From the NCBI RefSeq assembly GCF_048553715.1, contig NZ_JBLZNC010000003.1, forward strand, positions 124,001 to 188,000: a stretch of DNA of 64,000 bases. The letters are read 5' to 3'. Origin of the DNA: Sagittula sp048553715. Its GTDB lineage: Bacteria > Pseudomonadota > Alphaproteobacteria > Rhodobacterales > Rhodobacteraceae. Positions 26,208 through 35,398 of this stretch are shown piece by piece. The first letter of the stretch is position 1, and every line of letters begins with the position of its first letter. The translations under genes and the position numbers were made by a program. The notes under the pieces were generated by a model, which saw only the letters and a program-made list of their open reading frames with translations, searched no databases and was not told the origin of the DNA.

Positions 26208-26813
26208 TCAGTCGGCGGTTGTTCCCAGATCGGCAAGGGCGGTGCGCAATTTGGCGATTTCTTCGGTCACCAAGCCGCCGGGGCAGGCCGCGACCTCGGA
26301 CCAGTGGCTGAAGCGCGCCAGAAGCGGGATGAAGGTGGCGATTTCCTCGGCGGTCCAGTCCTGCAGGTAGCTTCCGAGCACGAGGAATTTGTAGGTGCGC
26401 ACCGCTTCGACGATGCGCAGACCCTCGTCGGTCAGCTCCAGCACGGTGCGGCGGGCGTCTGCCTGTGACACAGCACGGCGCAGAAAACCGCGCCCGATCA
26501 GATCCGACGTGACCCGCGAGGCGCGCGAGGGGTCGATGTGCAGGCGCTGGGCGACGGTCGACACCATGGTTTCCGTGCCCTCGTCTTCGCCGAATTCATT
26601 GGCAGGGGCCCAGACGGCCATCAGCACGTCCAGTTGCGGCAGTTCCAGCGGCAGACCAAGTTCCGACAGGGCACGATAGCCCAGCTCGCGCTTGAACACC
26701 TTGCGGCGCCAGACCTGCAGAATGGCATCAATGTCCAACGCGGCCTGCGCGTGCTCGGCGTCCACACCCGCCGGAGCAAGCTTGTCTTTCATCAGTTCGT
26801 CGCGTTCTGCCAT
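26208..26813 (-). CDS. MarR-family transcriptional regulator
   Basis: This 201-residue protein has a winged helix-turn-helix in the middle: STVAQRLHIDPSRASRVTSDLIGRGFLRRAVSQADARRTVLELTDEGLRIV, about residues 85-136, with the DxR wing Asp-Ala-Arg-Arg. Helical dimerisation segments flank it. It is longer than the typical 140-160 residues because of an N-terminal extension. The ATG at 26813 has AGGGG about 9 bases upstream, whereas the ATG at 26822 abuts that sequence. It is divergent from an MFS exporter, the classic arrangement for a MarR repressor of efflux, and a palindrome in the shared gap is a candidate operator. Confidence 0.88.
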   Translation of the reverse strand: MAERDELMKDKLAPAGVDAEHAQAALDIDAILQVWRRKVFKRELGYRALSELGLPLELPQLDVLMAVWAPANEFGEDEGTETMVSTVAQRLHIDPSRASRVTSDLIGRGFLRRAVSQADARRTVLELTDEGLRIVEAVRTYKFLVLGSYLQDWTAEEIATFIPLLARFSHWSEVAACPGGLVTEEIAKLRTALADLGTTAD

Positions 26814-26863
26814 TTTCAACATCCCCTGCGCGGTGGCGCGCCTGCTCTTCTACTTGCGTGCCG

Positions 26864-26892
26864 TTGACATGTAATTGTCATTCGCACATATC
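26864..26892 (+). promoter_or_regulatory. candidate MFS promoter with overlapping MarR operator
   Basis: TTGACA at 26864-26869 and CATATC at 26887-26892, 17 bases apart, make a reasonable sigma-70 promoter for the plus-strand exporter. The -35 overlaps the palindrome TGACA-TGTAAT-TGTCA (26865-26880), the kind of site a MarR dimer would use to occlude RNA polymerase. Confidence 0.5.
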
Positions 26893-26985
26893 TACCCTTA
26901 ACTCTTACACATATCAACGTGCCCGTAACGGCGACGCTGCGTTCAGTGCGCAAGATTGCGGCAAGATATCCAAGGATTTTCACGA

Positions 26986-28503
26986 ATGTCACTGGCAGAA
27001 ACAGCCGCAGACGTTGATCCGGCAACAAATGATGCAATTGAACCCGCTTTAACCCGCGTGATTCTGGGTGCCGTTGCGGCAACTTTGCTGTTTGCCTCGC
27101 TGGGGCAGACCATCGTGTCGACGGCTTTGCCGATCATGGTCGCGGATCTGGGGGGGATGGATCACATCACATGGGTGATCACGGCCTATCTTCTGGCCTC
27201 GACCGTGGCGGCACCGCTGGCCGGAAAGCTGGGAGATATGTACGGGCGCAAGTTGGTGCTGCAGGTGGGGATCGGGATTTTCACCGTCGGCGCGGTTATC
27301 TGCGGTCTGGCGCAGGGCATGGGGCAGGTCATTGCAGGCCGTCTGGTGCAGGGCTTCGGGGCCGGGACACTGATTGTGACCTCCATGGCGACCGTGGGGG
27401 ATCTGCTGCCGCCGCGACAACGGGGCATGGCGCAGGGCATGATGGGGGCGGCCTTTGGCGTGTCGACGGTCGTGGGGCCGCTGCTGGGTGGTTTTATCGT
27501 GCAGACGTGGAACTGGCACTGGATCTTTTTTGTGAACCTGCCCGTGGGATTGTTGGCCTTTGTCATTCTGAGCACGGCCTTGCCCGCGCGCTCTAAGGGC
27601 AACACGCAGCCGGTTGACTATGCGGGGGCCGCGCTGCTGGCCAGCCTGTTGGCCTGCATCGTGGTGCTGCCCAATGCGGCGGCCGAGGCAGGTGGCTGGG
27701 ACAGTGTGCCGGTCTTGGCTTTGGCGGCGACCGGGGTGGCGGCGCTGGGGATGTTCATTCGTGTGGAAACACGGGCGCAGGCGCCAATCCTGCCGCTGAG
27801 CCTGTTTCGCAACAACACCTTTGTCGTCGTCAATGCGGTCGGCTTTCTGGTGGGGATGGGCATGTTCGGCACGATCACCTTCCTGCCGTTGTTTTTGCAG
27901 GTGGTCAAAGGCGTCTCTCCGACGGCGTCGGGTCTGTTTCTGGTGCCCATGATGGGCGGGCTGATCTTTGCGTCGACGATGGCGGGGCGGGTGATGTCCC
28001 GAACCGGGCGGTACAAGCTGATGCCGACCCTGTCGACAGGGCTGCTGGCGGCGGCCATGCTGGGCCTGACGACCCTGTCGCAAAACAGCCCGCTGTGGCT
28101 GATCGCCTCGACCTTGGTTCTGGTGGGGCTGGGATTGGGGCCGGTGTTTTCTGTCGGTGTAGCGGCGATCCAGAATGCGATCCCGCGCAGCCAGTTGGGT
28201 GTGGGCACCGCCAGCGCGAATATGTTCCGGCTGATCGGTGGCGCATTGGGCACCGCATTCTTTGGGGCGGTGTTCAGCGCGGGTCTGGCGCGCAATCTGG
28301 CCGCGCATCTGCCCGAAGCGGCGGGCGGGCTGCGCGCCCTTGGGGCCGAAACCCTGCGCGCCCTGCCGCCAGAGCTGCAGTTGCGCGTGATGGACGGGTT
28401 CAGCGCGGCCCTGCATCCGGTGTTCTGGATGGCAGCCGCAGCGGCGGCTTTGGCCTGTCTGATGTCGACACGCTTGCGTGAATTGCCGCTGGGCGCTGCC
28501 TGA
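26986..28503 (+). CDS. DHA2-family MFS drug exporter (14 TM)
   Basis: This is a 505-residue major facilitator protein with about fourteen hydrophobic segments, the EmrB/QacA pattern. Motif A is GKLGDMYGRKLVLQVG near 69-84. The antiporter motif C region MMGAAFGVSTVVGPLLGGFIVQTWNWHWIFFVNLPVG lies near 150-186. VGVAAIQNAIPRSQLGVGTASANMFRLIGGALGTAFFG is typical of the C-terminal half. The ATG at 26986 has AAGGA about 9 bases upstream. It is divergent from the MarR-like gene, so it is likely induced by a compound it exports. An intrinsic terminator follows at 28547-28580. Confidence 0.92.
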   Translation: MSLAETAADVDPATNDAIEPALTRVILGAVAATLLFASLGQTIVSTALPIMVADLGGMDHITWVITAYLLASTVAAPLAGKLGDMYGRKLVLQVGIGIFTVGAVICGLAQGMGQVIAGRLVQGFGAGTLIVTSMATVGDLLPPRQRGMAQGMMGAAFGVSTVVGPLLGGFIVQTWNWHWIFFVNLPVGLLAFVILSTALPARSKGNTQPVDYAGAALLASLLACIVVLPNAAAEAGGWDSVPVLALAATGVAALGMFIRVETRAQAPILPLSLFRNNTFVVVNAVGFLVGMGMFGTITFLPLFLQVVKGVSPTASGLFLVPMMGGLIFASTMAGRVMSRTGRYKLMPTLSTGLLAAAMLGLTTLSQNSPLWLIASTLVLVGLGLGPVFSVGVAAIQNAIPRSQLGVGTASANMFRLIGGALGTAFFGAVFSAGLARNLAAHLPEAAGGLRALGAETLRALPPELQLRVMDGFSAALHPVFWMAAAAAALACLMSTRLRELPLGAA

Positions 28504-28546
28504 CGGTCTGAGGTGTCTCCCCCGACGTGATCCCCACGTCGTTCCT

Positions 28547-28580
28547 GCCGGTTTGTCAGTTCTGACAAGCCGGCTTTTTT
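28547..28580 (+). terminator. intrinsic terminator after the MFS gene
   Basis: A 12-bp stem, GCCGGTTTGTCA / TGACAAGCCGGC (one G-U pair), closes a GTTC loop and is followed by TTTTTT. It ends about 70 bases before dnaE and is the clearest intrinsic terminator in the window. Confidence 0.92.
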
Positions 28581-28652
28581 ATGCGCGACGTTCGGGCGGC
28601 TGCCGTCACGAACGGGGTTCCAGAGCGGGGCAGGGCAGACTACTGTCGCGCC

Positions 28653-31600
28653 ATGGCAAATCCCCGATTCATCCACCTCCGCACCCATACCGAATATTCC
28701 CTGCTCGAAGGCGCGTTGCGTCTCAAGAAACTGCCGGGCATCGTGGCGGATATGGGAATGCCGGCAATCGCCGTCACCGACACGAACAACCTGTTTGCGG
28801 CGCTGGAATTTTCCGTTGGTGCGGCAGGGGCGGGGGTGCAGCCCATCATCGGCTGCCAGATCGATTTGCGCTATGTCGATCCGCAGCCGGGCGAGCGGGT
28901 CAAAGACCCCGCGCCCATCGTCTTGTTGGCGCAGACAGAGCGTGGCTACGAACATCTGATGAAGCTCAATTCGTGCCTTTATATGCGGCGCGACAACGAG
29001 CTGGCGCATATCACGCTGGCCGAGCTGGAGGCGCATTCCGAGGATCTGATTTGCCTGACGGGCGGGCCGGACGGACCGGTGGGGCGCTTGCTGCAACAAG
29101 GGTCGCGGGCGGCGGCAGACATGTTGATGCGCCGCTTTGCCGACATTTTTGCCGATCGTCTCTATGTCGAATTGCAGCGCCACCCCGGCGAGGACGGGCA
29201 ACTGCCCGAGGCGGAACAGCTGTCCGAGCGCGGTCTGGTCGAGATGGCCTATGACCTGTCGATCCCGCTGGTGGCCACCAACGACGTGTATTTCCCCAAG
29301 ACCGAGATGTACGAGGCCCATGACGCGATGATCTGTATCGCCGAGGGTGCCTATGTCGACCAGATCGAACCACGCCGCCGTCTGACCGCGCAGCATTACC
29401 TCAAGACGCCACAGGAGATGGCGGTGCTGTTTGCCGATCTTCCCGAGGCGCTGGAAAACACAGTCGAGATCGCGCAGCGCTGTGCCTTTATGGCTTATCG
29501 CCGCGATCCGATCCTGCCGAAATTCGCCGATGACGAAGTCGCGGAACTGCGGCGTATGGCAAACGAGGGGCTGCAGGCGCGTCTTGCGGTGATCCCCCAT
29601 GCGGTGCCGGTAGCAGAATATCAGGAACGGCTGGATTTCGAGCTGGGCATCATCGAGGGCATGGGCTTTCCGGGCTACTTCCTGATCGTTGCGGATTTTA
29701 TTCAATGGGCCAAGGACCACGACATTCCCGTCGGTCCGGGGCGGGGCTCCGGCGCGGGCTCGCTTGTGGCCTATGCGCTGACCATCACCGACCTTGATCC
29801 GCTGCGCTATTCGCTGCTGTTCGAACGCTTTTTGAATCCGGAACGTGTGTCGATGCCGGACTTCGACATCGACTTTTGCATGGATCGCCGCGAAGAGGTG
29901 ATCCGCTACGTGCAGGACAAATACGGCCATGATCGTGTGGGGCAGATCATCACCTTTGGCGCGCTTTTGTCCAAGGCGGCGGTGCGCGACATGGGGCGGG
30001 TGCTGCAGATGTCCTACGGGCAGGTGGATCGCCTGTCCAAGATGATCCCGGTTGAAGGGGTCAAACCCGTCAGCATCGAACAGGCCCTGCGGGACGAGCC
30101 CCGTCTGGCCGAAGAGGCCCGCAACGAGGAAGTCGTCGACCGACTGCTGAAATACGGCATGCAGGTCGAGGGGCTGTTGCGTTCTGCGGGCACCCACGCG
30201 GCCGGTGTGGTCATCGCGGACCGCCCCACGGACGAGCTGGTCCCGCTTTACCGTGATCCGCGATCCGAGATGCCCGCCACGCAGTTCAACATGAAATGGG
30301 TCGAACAGGCGGGTCTGGTCAAATTCGACTTTCTTGGCCTGAAGACGCTGACCGTGGTGCAGAACGCCTGCGACCTGATCTACAAATCGGGCCGTCCGCT
30401 GCATGTGGCCGCAGATGGCACCGAACTGTATGAACCCGCCGAGGGCGGTGAGAACCAGATCAACCTTATCCCGCTTGATGACGAGCGGACATACAAGCTG
30501 TATGCAAGCGCCAAGACCGTCGCCGTGTTCCAGGTGGAATCCACCGGCATGATGGATGCGCTCAAGCGGATGAAACCCACCTGTATCGAGGACATCGTGG
30601 CGCTTGTGGCGCTTTATCGTCCCGGTCCGATGGAGAACATCCCGACTTACTGCGAGGTGAAGAACGGGCTGAAGCCGATCACCTCGGTGCACCCGTCGAT
30701 CGACCATATCCTTGAGGAAACCCAAGGCATCATCGTCTATCAGGAACAGGTGATGCAGATCGCGCAGGTCATGGCGAATTACACGCTGGGCGGCGCGGAC
30801 CTGTTGCGCCGCGCGATGGGTAAAAAGATCAAGGAGGCGATGGACGCCGAACGCCCGAAATTCGTCAAAGGCGCGCAGGAAAACGGGGTAGACGAAAAGA
30901 AGGCGATGGAGGTCTTTGACCTGCTGGAAAAATTCGCCAACTACGGTTTCAACAAATCCCACGCGGCGGCCTATGCGGTGGTGTCCTATTACACCGCGTG
31001 GCTCAAGGCGAACCATGCGGTCGAATTCATGGCCGGTGTCATGAACTGCGATATCCACCTGACCGAAAAGCTGGCCGTTTACTTTGAAGAGGTCCGCAAG
31101 GGGTTGAAGCTGGGTTGGGTGCCGCCGTGCGTGAACCGGTCGCTTGCGACCTTTGACGTGGTCAATCAGGAACTGGTCTACGCGCTGGGCGCGCTTAAGA
31201 ACGTAGGTTTGGAGGCGATGAAACTGGTGGTCGAGGGCAGGGGGGATAAACCCTTTACCACGGTCTTTGATTTCGCGCGCCGCGTTGAGCTGAAAAAGGT
31301 CGGCAAGCGTCCGTTGGAGATGATGGCCCGCGCGGGATGTTTCGACGTGCTGGACCCGAACCGCCGCCGTGTCTTCGACAGTCTCGATGCGCTGGTGGCC
31401 TATTCGGCGGCGATCCACGAACAAAAGGCATCCGCACAGGTGTCGCTGTTTGGCGAGGCGGGCGATGACCTGCCCGAACCGCGCCTGTCGCCGGTGTCTG
31501 ACTGGTTGCCCGCCGAACGGCTGGCCGAGGAATTCAAGGCGGTCGGTTTTTACCTGTCCGGCCACCCGATGGACGATTACATGGCGTCGCTGAAACGTCA

Positions 31601-32153
31601 GGACGTGGTCACTCTGGACGAGGTCACCGCCAAGGCCGAGCGTGGCCCGCTTGTGGCCAAACTGGCGGGTGTGGTCGCGGGCAGGCAGGAACGCAAATCC
31701 GCGCGCGGCAACCGGTTTGCCTTTGCCCAGTTGTCCGATCCCACCGGCGCCTACGAGGTCACGATTTTCTCGGACACTTTGGAGAAATGCCGCGAACATC
31801 TGGAAACCGGGTCCAAGGTCGTCGTCACGGTCGAGGCAACGATGGAATCCGACCAGCTCAAACTGCTGGCCCGTGGTGTGATGCCGGTGGATATGGCCGC
31901 AGCGCAGGCCGGGCCGTCGGGCATGCGCATTTTTGTCGACAATGCCATGGCGATGTCGCTGATCGCAGGCGTGTTGGAAGATGCCCGCGAAAAGATGCAA
32001 AAGGCCCCGCGTGGCCCCGTGCATCTGCGGCTGGCTGACCCCGGTTTGCCCGGCGAGGTGGAGCTTGATCTGGACCAGCATTATCCCGTCACGCCCGAAA
32101 TCAAAGGCGCTGTGAAATCGCTGGACGGGGTCATGGCGGTCGAGGATTTCTGA
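28653..32153 (+). CDS. dnaE: DNA polymerase III alpha subunit (replicative DnaE)
   Basis: This 1166-residue C-family polymerase catalyses chromosomal replication. The PHP domain starts FIHLRTHTEYSLLEGALR (residues 5-22). The polymerase core has GPGRGSGAGSLVAYALTITDLDP and the catalytic aspartates in PDFDIDFCMDRREEVI. FNKSHAAAYAVVSYYTAWLK is a fingers signature. After the helix-hairpin-helix region come an OB-fold (VAGVVAGRQERKSARGNRFAFAQLSDPTGAYEVTIFS) and a C-terminal tau-binding region. Length and the C-terminal parts identify DnaE1, not the error-prone DnaE2 that partners ImuA. The ATG at 28653 gives the conserved start, and no strong ribosome-binding site precedes it. Confidence 0.97.
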   Translation: MANPRFIHLRTHTEYSLLEGALRLKKLPGIVADMGMPAIAVTDTNNLFAALEFSVGAAGAGVQPIIGCQIDLRYVDPQPGERVKDPAPIVLLAQTERGYEHLMKLNSCLYMRRDNELAHITLAELEAHSEDLICLTGGPDGPVGRLLQQGSRAAADMLMRRFADIFADRLYVELQRHPGEDGQLPEAEQLSERGLVEMAYDLSIPLVATNDVYFPKTEMYEAHDAMICIAEGAYVDQIEPRRRLTAQHYLKTPQEMAVLFADLPEALENTVEIAQRCAFMAYRRDPILPKFADDEVAELRRMANEGLQARLAVIPHAVPVAEYQERLDFELGIIEGMGFPGYFLIVADFIQWAKDHDIPVGPGRGSGAGSLVAYALTITDLDPLRYSLLFERFLNPERVSMPDFDIDFCMDRREEVIRYVQDKYGHDRVGQIITFGALLSKAAVRDMGRVLQMSYGQVDRLSKMIPVEGVKPVSIEQALRDEPRLAEEARNEEVVDRLLKYGMQVEGLLRSAGTHAAGVVIADRPTDELVPLYRDPRSEMPATQFNMKWVEQAGLVKFDFLGLKTLTVVQNACDLIYKSGRPLHVAADGTELYEPAEGGENQINLIPLDDERTYKLYASAKTVAVFQVESTGMMDALKRMKPTCIEDIVALVALYRPGPMENIPTYCEVKNGLKPITSVHPSIDHILEETQGIIVYQEQVMQIAQVMANYTLGGADLLRRAMGKKIKEAMDAERPKFVKGAQENGVDEKKAMEVFDLLEKFANYGFNKSHAAAYAVVSYYTAWLKANHAVEFMAGVMNCDIHLTEKLAVYFEEVRKGLKLGWVPPCVNRSLATFDVVNQELVYALGALKNVGLEAMKLVVEGRGDKPFTTVFDFARRVELKKVGKRPLEMMARAGCFDVLDPNRRRVFDSLDALVAYSAAIHEQKASAQVSLFGEAGDDLPEPRLSPVSDWLPAERLAEEFKAVGFYLSGHPMDDYMASLKRQDVVTLDEVTAKAERGPLVAKLAGVVAGRQERKSARGNRFAFAQLSDPTGAYEVTIFSDTLEKCREHLETGSKVVVTVEATMESDQLKLLARGVMPVDMAAAQAGPSGMRIFVDNAMAMSLIAGVLEDAREKMQKAPRGPVHLRLADPGLPGEVELDLDQHYPVTPEIKGAVKSLDGVMAVEDF

Positions 32154-32251
32154 CTCCGCGTCAATCCGCCGGTGACCCGTGCTGCCGTGAAGGCACTGTG
32201 GACGGGCAGGTGGTCTTCGCGCTACGAGGGGGAAACCCCGCAGGAGAACAC

Positions 32252-33241
32252 ATGCGCACGCTTTGCCTAGGTCTCGGAGCCGTTTTGACATTGACTGCCT
32301 GTGCGCAGGATCCATTGCGGGATGTGCCGCGCCTTGCGGATGTGGAGGTGGCGGAAACAACGGGTCAGGCGGATGTCGCGGCCAGCGGTGAGGCGTCCGA
32401 CACTTTGCCTGCGGCGCGCGCCACCGGCACCGCGCCACGCGGCGGCCTGTTGGGCTACCTCAAGGGGCGCGCCGACGCGGGCAAGACCCAAGCGTCCACG
32501 CCCGCCGTGGCCGAGGAAACCGCAGCCGCCGATGCCGAGGAGACCACGGATGTGGTTGTCGAGACGCCAACAGATGCCCCGGCAGAACGTCAAACAGGTG
32601 TGCTGGGTCGTTTGCTCGGGGCCGATGCGCCGAGTGCTGACACTGCCGAAGGCGTTGAAGTTGCCGCTGTGGCACCGCGCAAGACCCGCCGGGGCGGTCT
32701 GTTTGGCGGCGGTGGCCGCAAATCCGCAGGCCCAAAGCCGGGCGCGCCGGATTACACCATCGTCCCGCTTGGCACCGATTTGCCCTATGGCGAAATCGCA
32801 CGCGTGTGCGACGTGCCGACCAGCGCCTTGGGGCGCAAGACGCAAAGCTGGCCGGACAGCGGACGCGGCGGCTATGATCTGTATGACAGCGCGCCAGGCA
32901 GTTCGGGCGCGCGCACGTTCTATATGACGGGATTTCAGGATGACTGCGCCCGTCAGTTTACCGCAGCGCTGGTGGTCTTTGGCTCGCCCGAGACGTGGGA
33001 GCAGATCCACTACGGGCCTGCGGGTGGCACTCTGCCGGTGTCAGCCACCGACGCCGCCTACGAGCAGGTGAAAACCGGCTTTTGTCGCAGTGGGCGGGGG
33101 GCGCCCTGTGGGTCCAAAATGGATGCTTTGGCCAAGACCACAGTGTTTGTCAGCGTCTATGAACGCTTCGGCGACAACACCCGCTGGAAGAACATCCTGC
33201 TCCACGACGGCGAAGTTGTGGCCACAGACGTCAAAGGCTGA
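32252..33241 (+). CDS. predicted lipoprotein of unknown function
   Basis: This 329-residue protein begins with a lipoprotein signal peptide, MRTLCLGLGAVLTLTACAQ, with the lipobox LTAC and the modified Cys at residue 17. Residues 20-165 are a low-complexity Ala/Thr/Glu-rich linker with RGGLLGYLKGRAD, GVLGRLLGAD and RRGGLFGGGGRK spaced along it. The globular C-terminal half starts YTIVPLGTDLPYGEIARVCDVP and holds five cysteines. The architecture suggests a periplasm-facing lipoprotein with a flexible tether. CAGGAGAACAC places a ribosome-binding site just before the ATG at 32252. I do not recognise a characterised family. It stands alone between dnaE and the glucosylglycerate genes. Confidence 0.8.
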   Translation: MRTLCLGLGAVLTLTACAQDPLRDVPRLADVEVAETTGQADVAASGEASDTLPAARATGTAPRGGLLGYLKGRADAGKTQASTPAVAEETAAADAEETTDVVVETPTDAPAERQTGVLGRLLGADAPSADTAEGVEVAAVAPRKTRRGGLFGGGGRKSAGPKPGAPDYTIVPLGTDLPYGEIARVCDVPTSALGRKTQSWPDSGRGGYDLYDSAPGSSGARTFYMTGFQDDCARQFTAALVVFGSPETWEQIHYGPAGGTLPVSATDAAYEQVKTGFCRSGRGAPCGSKMDALAKTTVFVSVYERFGDNTRWKNILLHDGEVVATDVKG

Positions 33242-33377
33242 CCCACAGGCGTTGCCCGTTTTTTAGGCTTCCCTTAATGCGGTCGTGCGTAAAACCTGAG
33301 CATGTCATTGGTGGGGTGGTGGAATGCTGCCTGCTTCGCCATAGTCCAAGACAAGTTGGATTCGCCGGAGCTGTTTT

Positions 33378-34160
33378 TTGCGTCTCATCGTCTTTTCCGA
33401 TCTGGACGGAACCCTTCTGGATCATGCCAGTTATTCGTGGCAAGCCGCCGAGCCGGCCTTGGCTCAACTGGCGAAACGCGAGATTCCTCTGGTGTTGGCG
33501 ACGTCAAAAACCGCAGCCGAAGTTGAACGATTGCACAGCGCGCTGGCGTTGGGCGACACGCCAGCCATTGTCGAGAACGGGGCAGGTGTGTACCGGCCGG
33601 GCCAGCCGCTTCAGGCCGAGGGTGACATGGCGACCATCCGCGCGGCCCTTGCGCGCACGCCACAGGACTTGCGTGCACATTTCTTGGGCTTTGGTGACGT
33701 GGATGCGGAGGGGGTTGCCGCCATGACGGGGCTGCCACTGGATAGCGCCGCGATGGCCAAACAGCGGATGTTCTCCGAGCCCGGTCAATGGTCCGGCACA
33801 GATGCGCAGCGCTTGGCGTTTGTTCAAAACCTCGCTGCCCAAGGGGTGTCTGCCCGCTATGGTGGCCGCTTCCTGACCCTGTCGCTTGGCCGGACCAAGG
33901 CCGACGCCATGCGCGAGGTCTGCCGCGAACTGGGCGGCACGGTCACCATCGCCCTGGGCGACGCCCCCAATGATACGGAAATGCTGCAAGAGGCCGACCA
34001 TGGCGTGATCGTGCGCAACGATCACGGTGTCGGTCTGCCCACACTGGACGGAGAGGCCACAGGCCGCATTCGCCGCACAGATGCTATTGGCCCTGCGGGG
34101 TGGAACGAGGCGATCCTTGCCTTGCTGAATGAACTTGAACAGGACGAGTCCCATGGCTGA
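33378..34160 (+). CDS. HAD-IIB phosphatase, mannosyl/glucosyl-3-phosphoglycerate phosphatase type
   Basis: This 260-residue HAD-superfamily IIB phosphatase has the nucleophile motif SDLDGTLLD (Asp8, Asp10), a type IIB cap between about 80 and 165, GGRFLTLSLGRTKADAM (162-178), characteristic of MpgP/GpgP, and the metal motif GDAPNDTEM (194-202). It would dephosphorylate glucosyl-3-phosphoglycerate to glucosylglycerate, a compatible solute. The start is a TTG at 33378, with GGAG 7 bases upstream; no in-frame ATG precedes the DLDGT motif. It overlaps the synthase gene by 8 bases, so the pair is coupled. Whether the sugar is glucose or mannose is inferred from the neighbouring glycosyltransferase and the glucosylglycerate phosphorylase. 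Confidence 0.88.
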   Translation: MRLIVFSDLDGTLLDHASYSWQAAEPALAQLAKREIPLVLATSKTAAEVERLHSALALGDTPAIVENGAGVYRPGQPLQAEGDMATIRAALARTPQDLRAHFLGFGDVDAEGVAAMTGLPLDSAAMAKQRMFSEPGQWSGTDAQRLAFVQNLAAQGVSARYGGRFLTLSLGRTKADAMREVCRELGGTVTIALGDAPNDTEMLQEADHGVIVRNDHGVGLPTLDGEATGRIRRTDAIGPAGWNEAILALLNELEQDESHG

Positions 34161-35385
34161 CTTTCACCAGAACGGCAATATCGCGCAATTCCACAACCTG
34201 CGTCACCGGCCCGTGGACGAAATGGTCTACGAGATCGAAAGCTTTGCCCAAAGCCGCAAGATCAGCCTTGTCCTGCCCTCGCTGTTCTCGGAGCTCGAAG
34301 GGCCCGCGCTTGGCAATATCCTCAAGGAGTTGAGCGAGGTCTCCTACCTGCACCGCATCATCATCGGCTTGGACCGCGCGGACGAGGAACAGTACCGCCG
34401 CGCCAAGGATTTCTTTGCCGTGCTGCCGCAGGAACATGTAGTATTGTGGAACGACAGCCCCCGCATGAAGGCTTATATGGACAAGCTTGACGGGCTGGGT
34501 CTGGCGCCCAAGGAGCCCGGCAAGGGCAAGAACATGTGGACCTGTATGGGCTATATGATCGGCTGCGCGGACACCTCTGTCATGGCGCTGCACGACTGTG
34601 ATATCGTGACGTATCAAAAGGATATGCTGGCGCGTCTGGTCTATCCCGTGGTCAATCCGAACTTTCGCTACCAGCTGTCCAAAGGGTACTACCCACGCAT
34701 TGGCGACGGAAAGCTCAACGGACGTGTCACCCGGCTGCTGGTGTCGCCCTTGCTGATCGCGCTGAAAAAGGTCATCGGCGACCGCGATTACATCGACTAC
34801 CTGCGGGCCTTTCGCTATCCGCTGTCGGGCGAATTTGCCATGCGCACGGGGCTGGTCCCGGATCTGCGCATCCCGTCCGACTGGGGGCTTGAGATCGGGG
34901 TGCTGTCCGAGGTCTGGCGCAACTCTGGCCGCCATTCCGTCTGTCAGGTGGAAATCTCGGATGCCTACGATCACAAGCACCAAGATGTGTCCGAGGCAGA
35001 CGCCGCAGGCGGGCTGAACCGCATGTCCACGGACATCTGCAAGGCGGTGTTTCGCAAACTCGCGGCGGATGGCACTGTATTCACAGCGAATACATTCCGT
35101 GCACTCAAGGCGACCTACTACCGGATCGCGCTGGATCTGTTGGAATTCTACGACAACGACGCCCGCATGAACGGGCTAAGCATCGATCGCCACCGCGAAG
35201 AAAAGACCATCGAACTGTTTGCCGAAAACATCATGGCGGCAGGGCATGTGTTCTTGGCCAAGCCCAACGAGGCCCCGTTCATCCCGAACTGGAGCCGCGT
35301 GAACGCCGCCGAGCCGGGATTGGTGCAGGAACTGCATGCCATCGTCGCCGCTGACAACGCGGAATTCGGGGCCAAGTCGTTCTGA
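34153..35385 (+). CDS. glucosyl-3-phosphoglycerate synthase-like glycosyltransferase
   Basis: This is a 410-residue GT-A-fold glycosyltransferase. SLVLPSLFSELEGPALGNILKEL (38-60) and the metal-binding DxD-type motif LHDCDIVTY (146-154) are clear. Further conserved segments are YPVVNPNFRYQLSKGYYPRI, LNGRVTRLLVSPLL and RAFRYPLSGEFAMR. These match glucosyl-3-phosphoglycerate synthases of the bacterial GpgS type, which transfer glucose from NDP-glucose to 3-phosphoglycerate. The ATG at 34153 overlaps the phosphatase end by 8 bases. Synthase and phosphatase give the classic two-step route to glucosylglycerate, made under osmotic or nitrogen stress in marine bacteria. A mannosyl product cannot be excluded from sequence alone. 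Confidence 0.87.
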   Translation: MADFHQNGNIAQFHNLRHRPVDEMVYEIESFAQSRKISLVLPSLFSELEGPALGNILKELSEVSYLHRIIIGLDRADEEQYRRAKDFFAVLPQEHVVLWNDSPRMKAYMDKLDGLGLAPKEPGKGKNMWTCMGYMIGCADTSVMALHDCDIVTYQKDMLARLVYPVVNPNFRYQLSKGYYPRIGDGKLNGRVTRLLVSPLLIALKKVIGDRDYIDYLRAFRYPLSGEFAMRTGLVPDLRIPSDWGLEIGVLSEVWRNSGRHSVCQVEISDAYDHKHQDVSEADAAGGLNRMSTDICKAVFRKLAADGTVFTANTFRALKATYYRIALDLLEFYDNDARMNGLSIDRHREEKTIELFAENIMAAGHVFLAKPNEAPFIPNWSRVNAAEPGLVQELHAIVAADNAEFGAKSF

Positions 35386-35398
35386 CGGCCCCGGTTGC

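Noticed and set aside
28653..32153. dnaE as the DnaE2 partner of the imuA gene
   Set aside because: Length, PHP and C-terminal domains match replicative DnaE1, it is 17 kb from imuA on the other strand, and no SOS box precedes it.
27618..32438. Very long open frame on the strand opposite dnaE and the MFS gene
   Set aside because: It lies antisense to two clear genes, has no domain similarity, and results from the high-GC codon usage that suppresses stops on the opposite strand.
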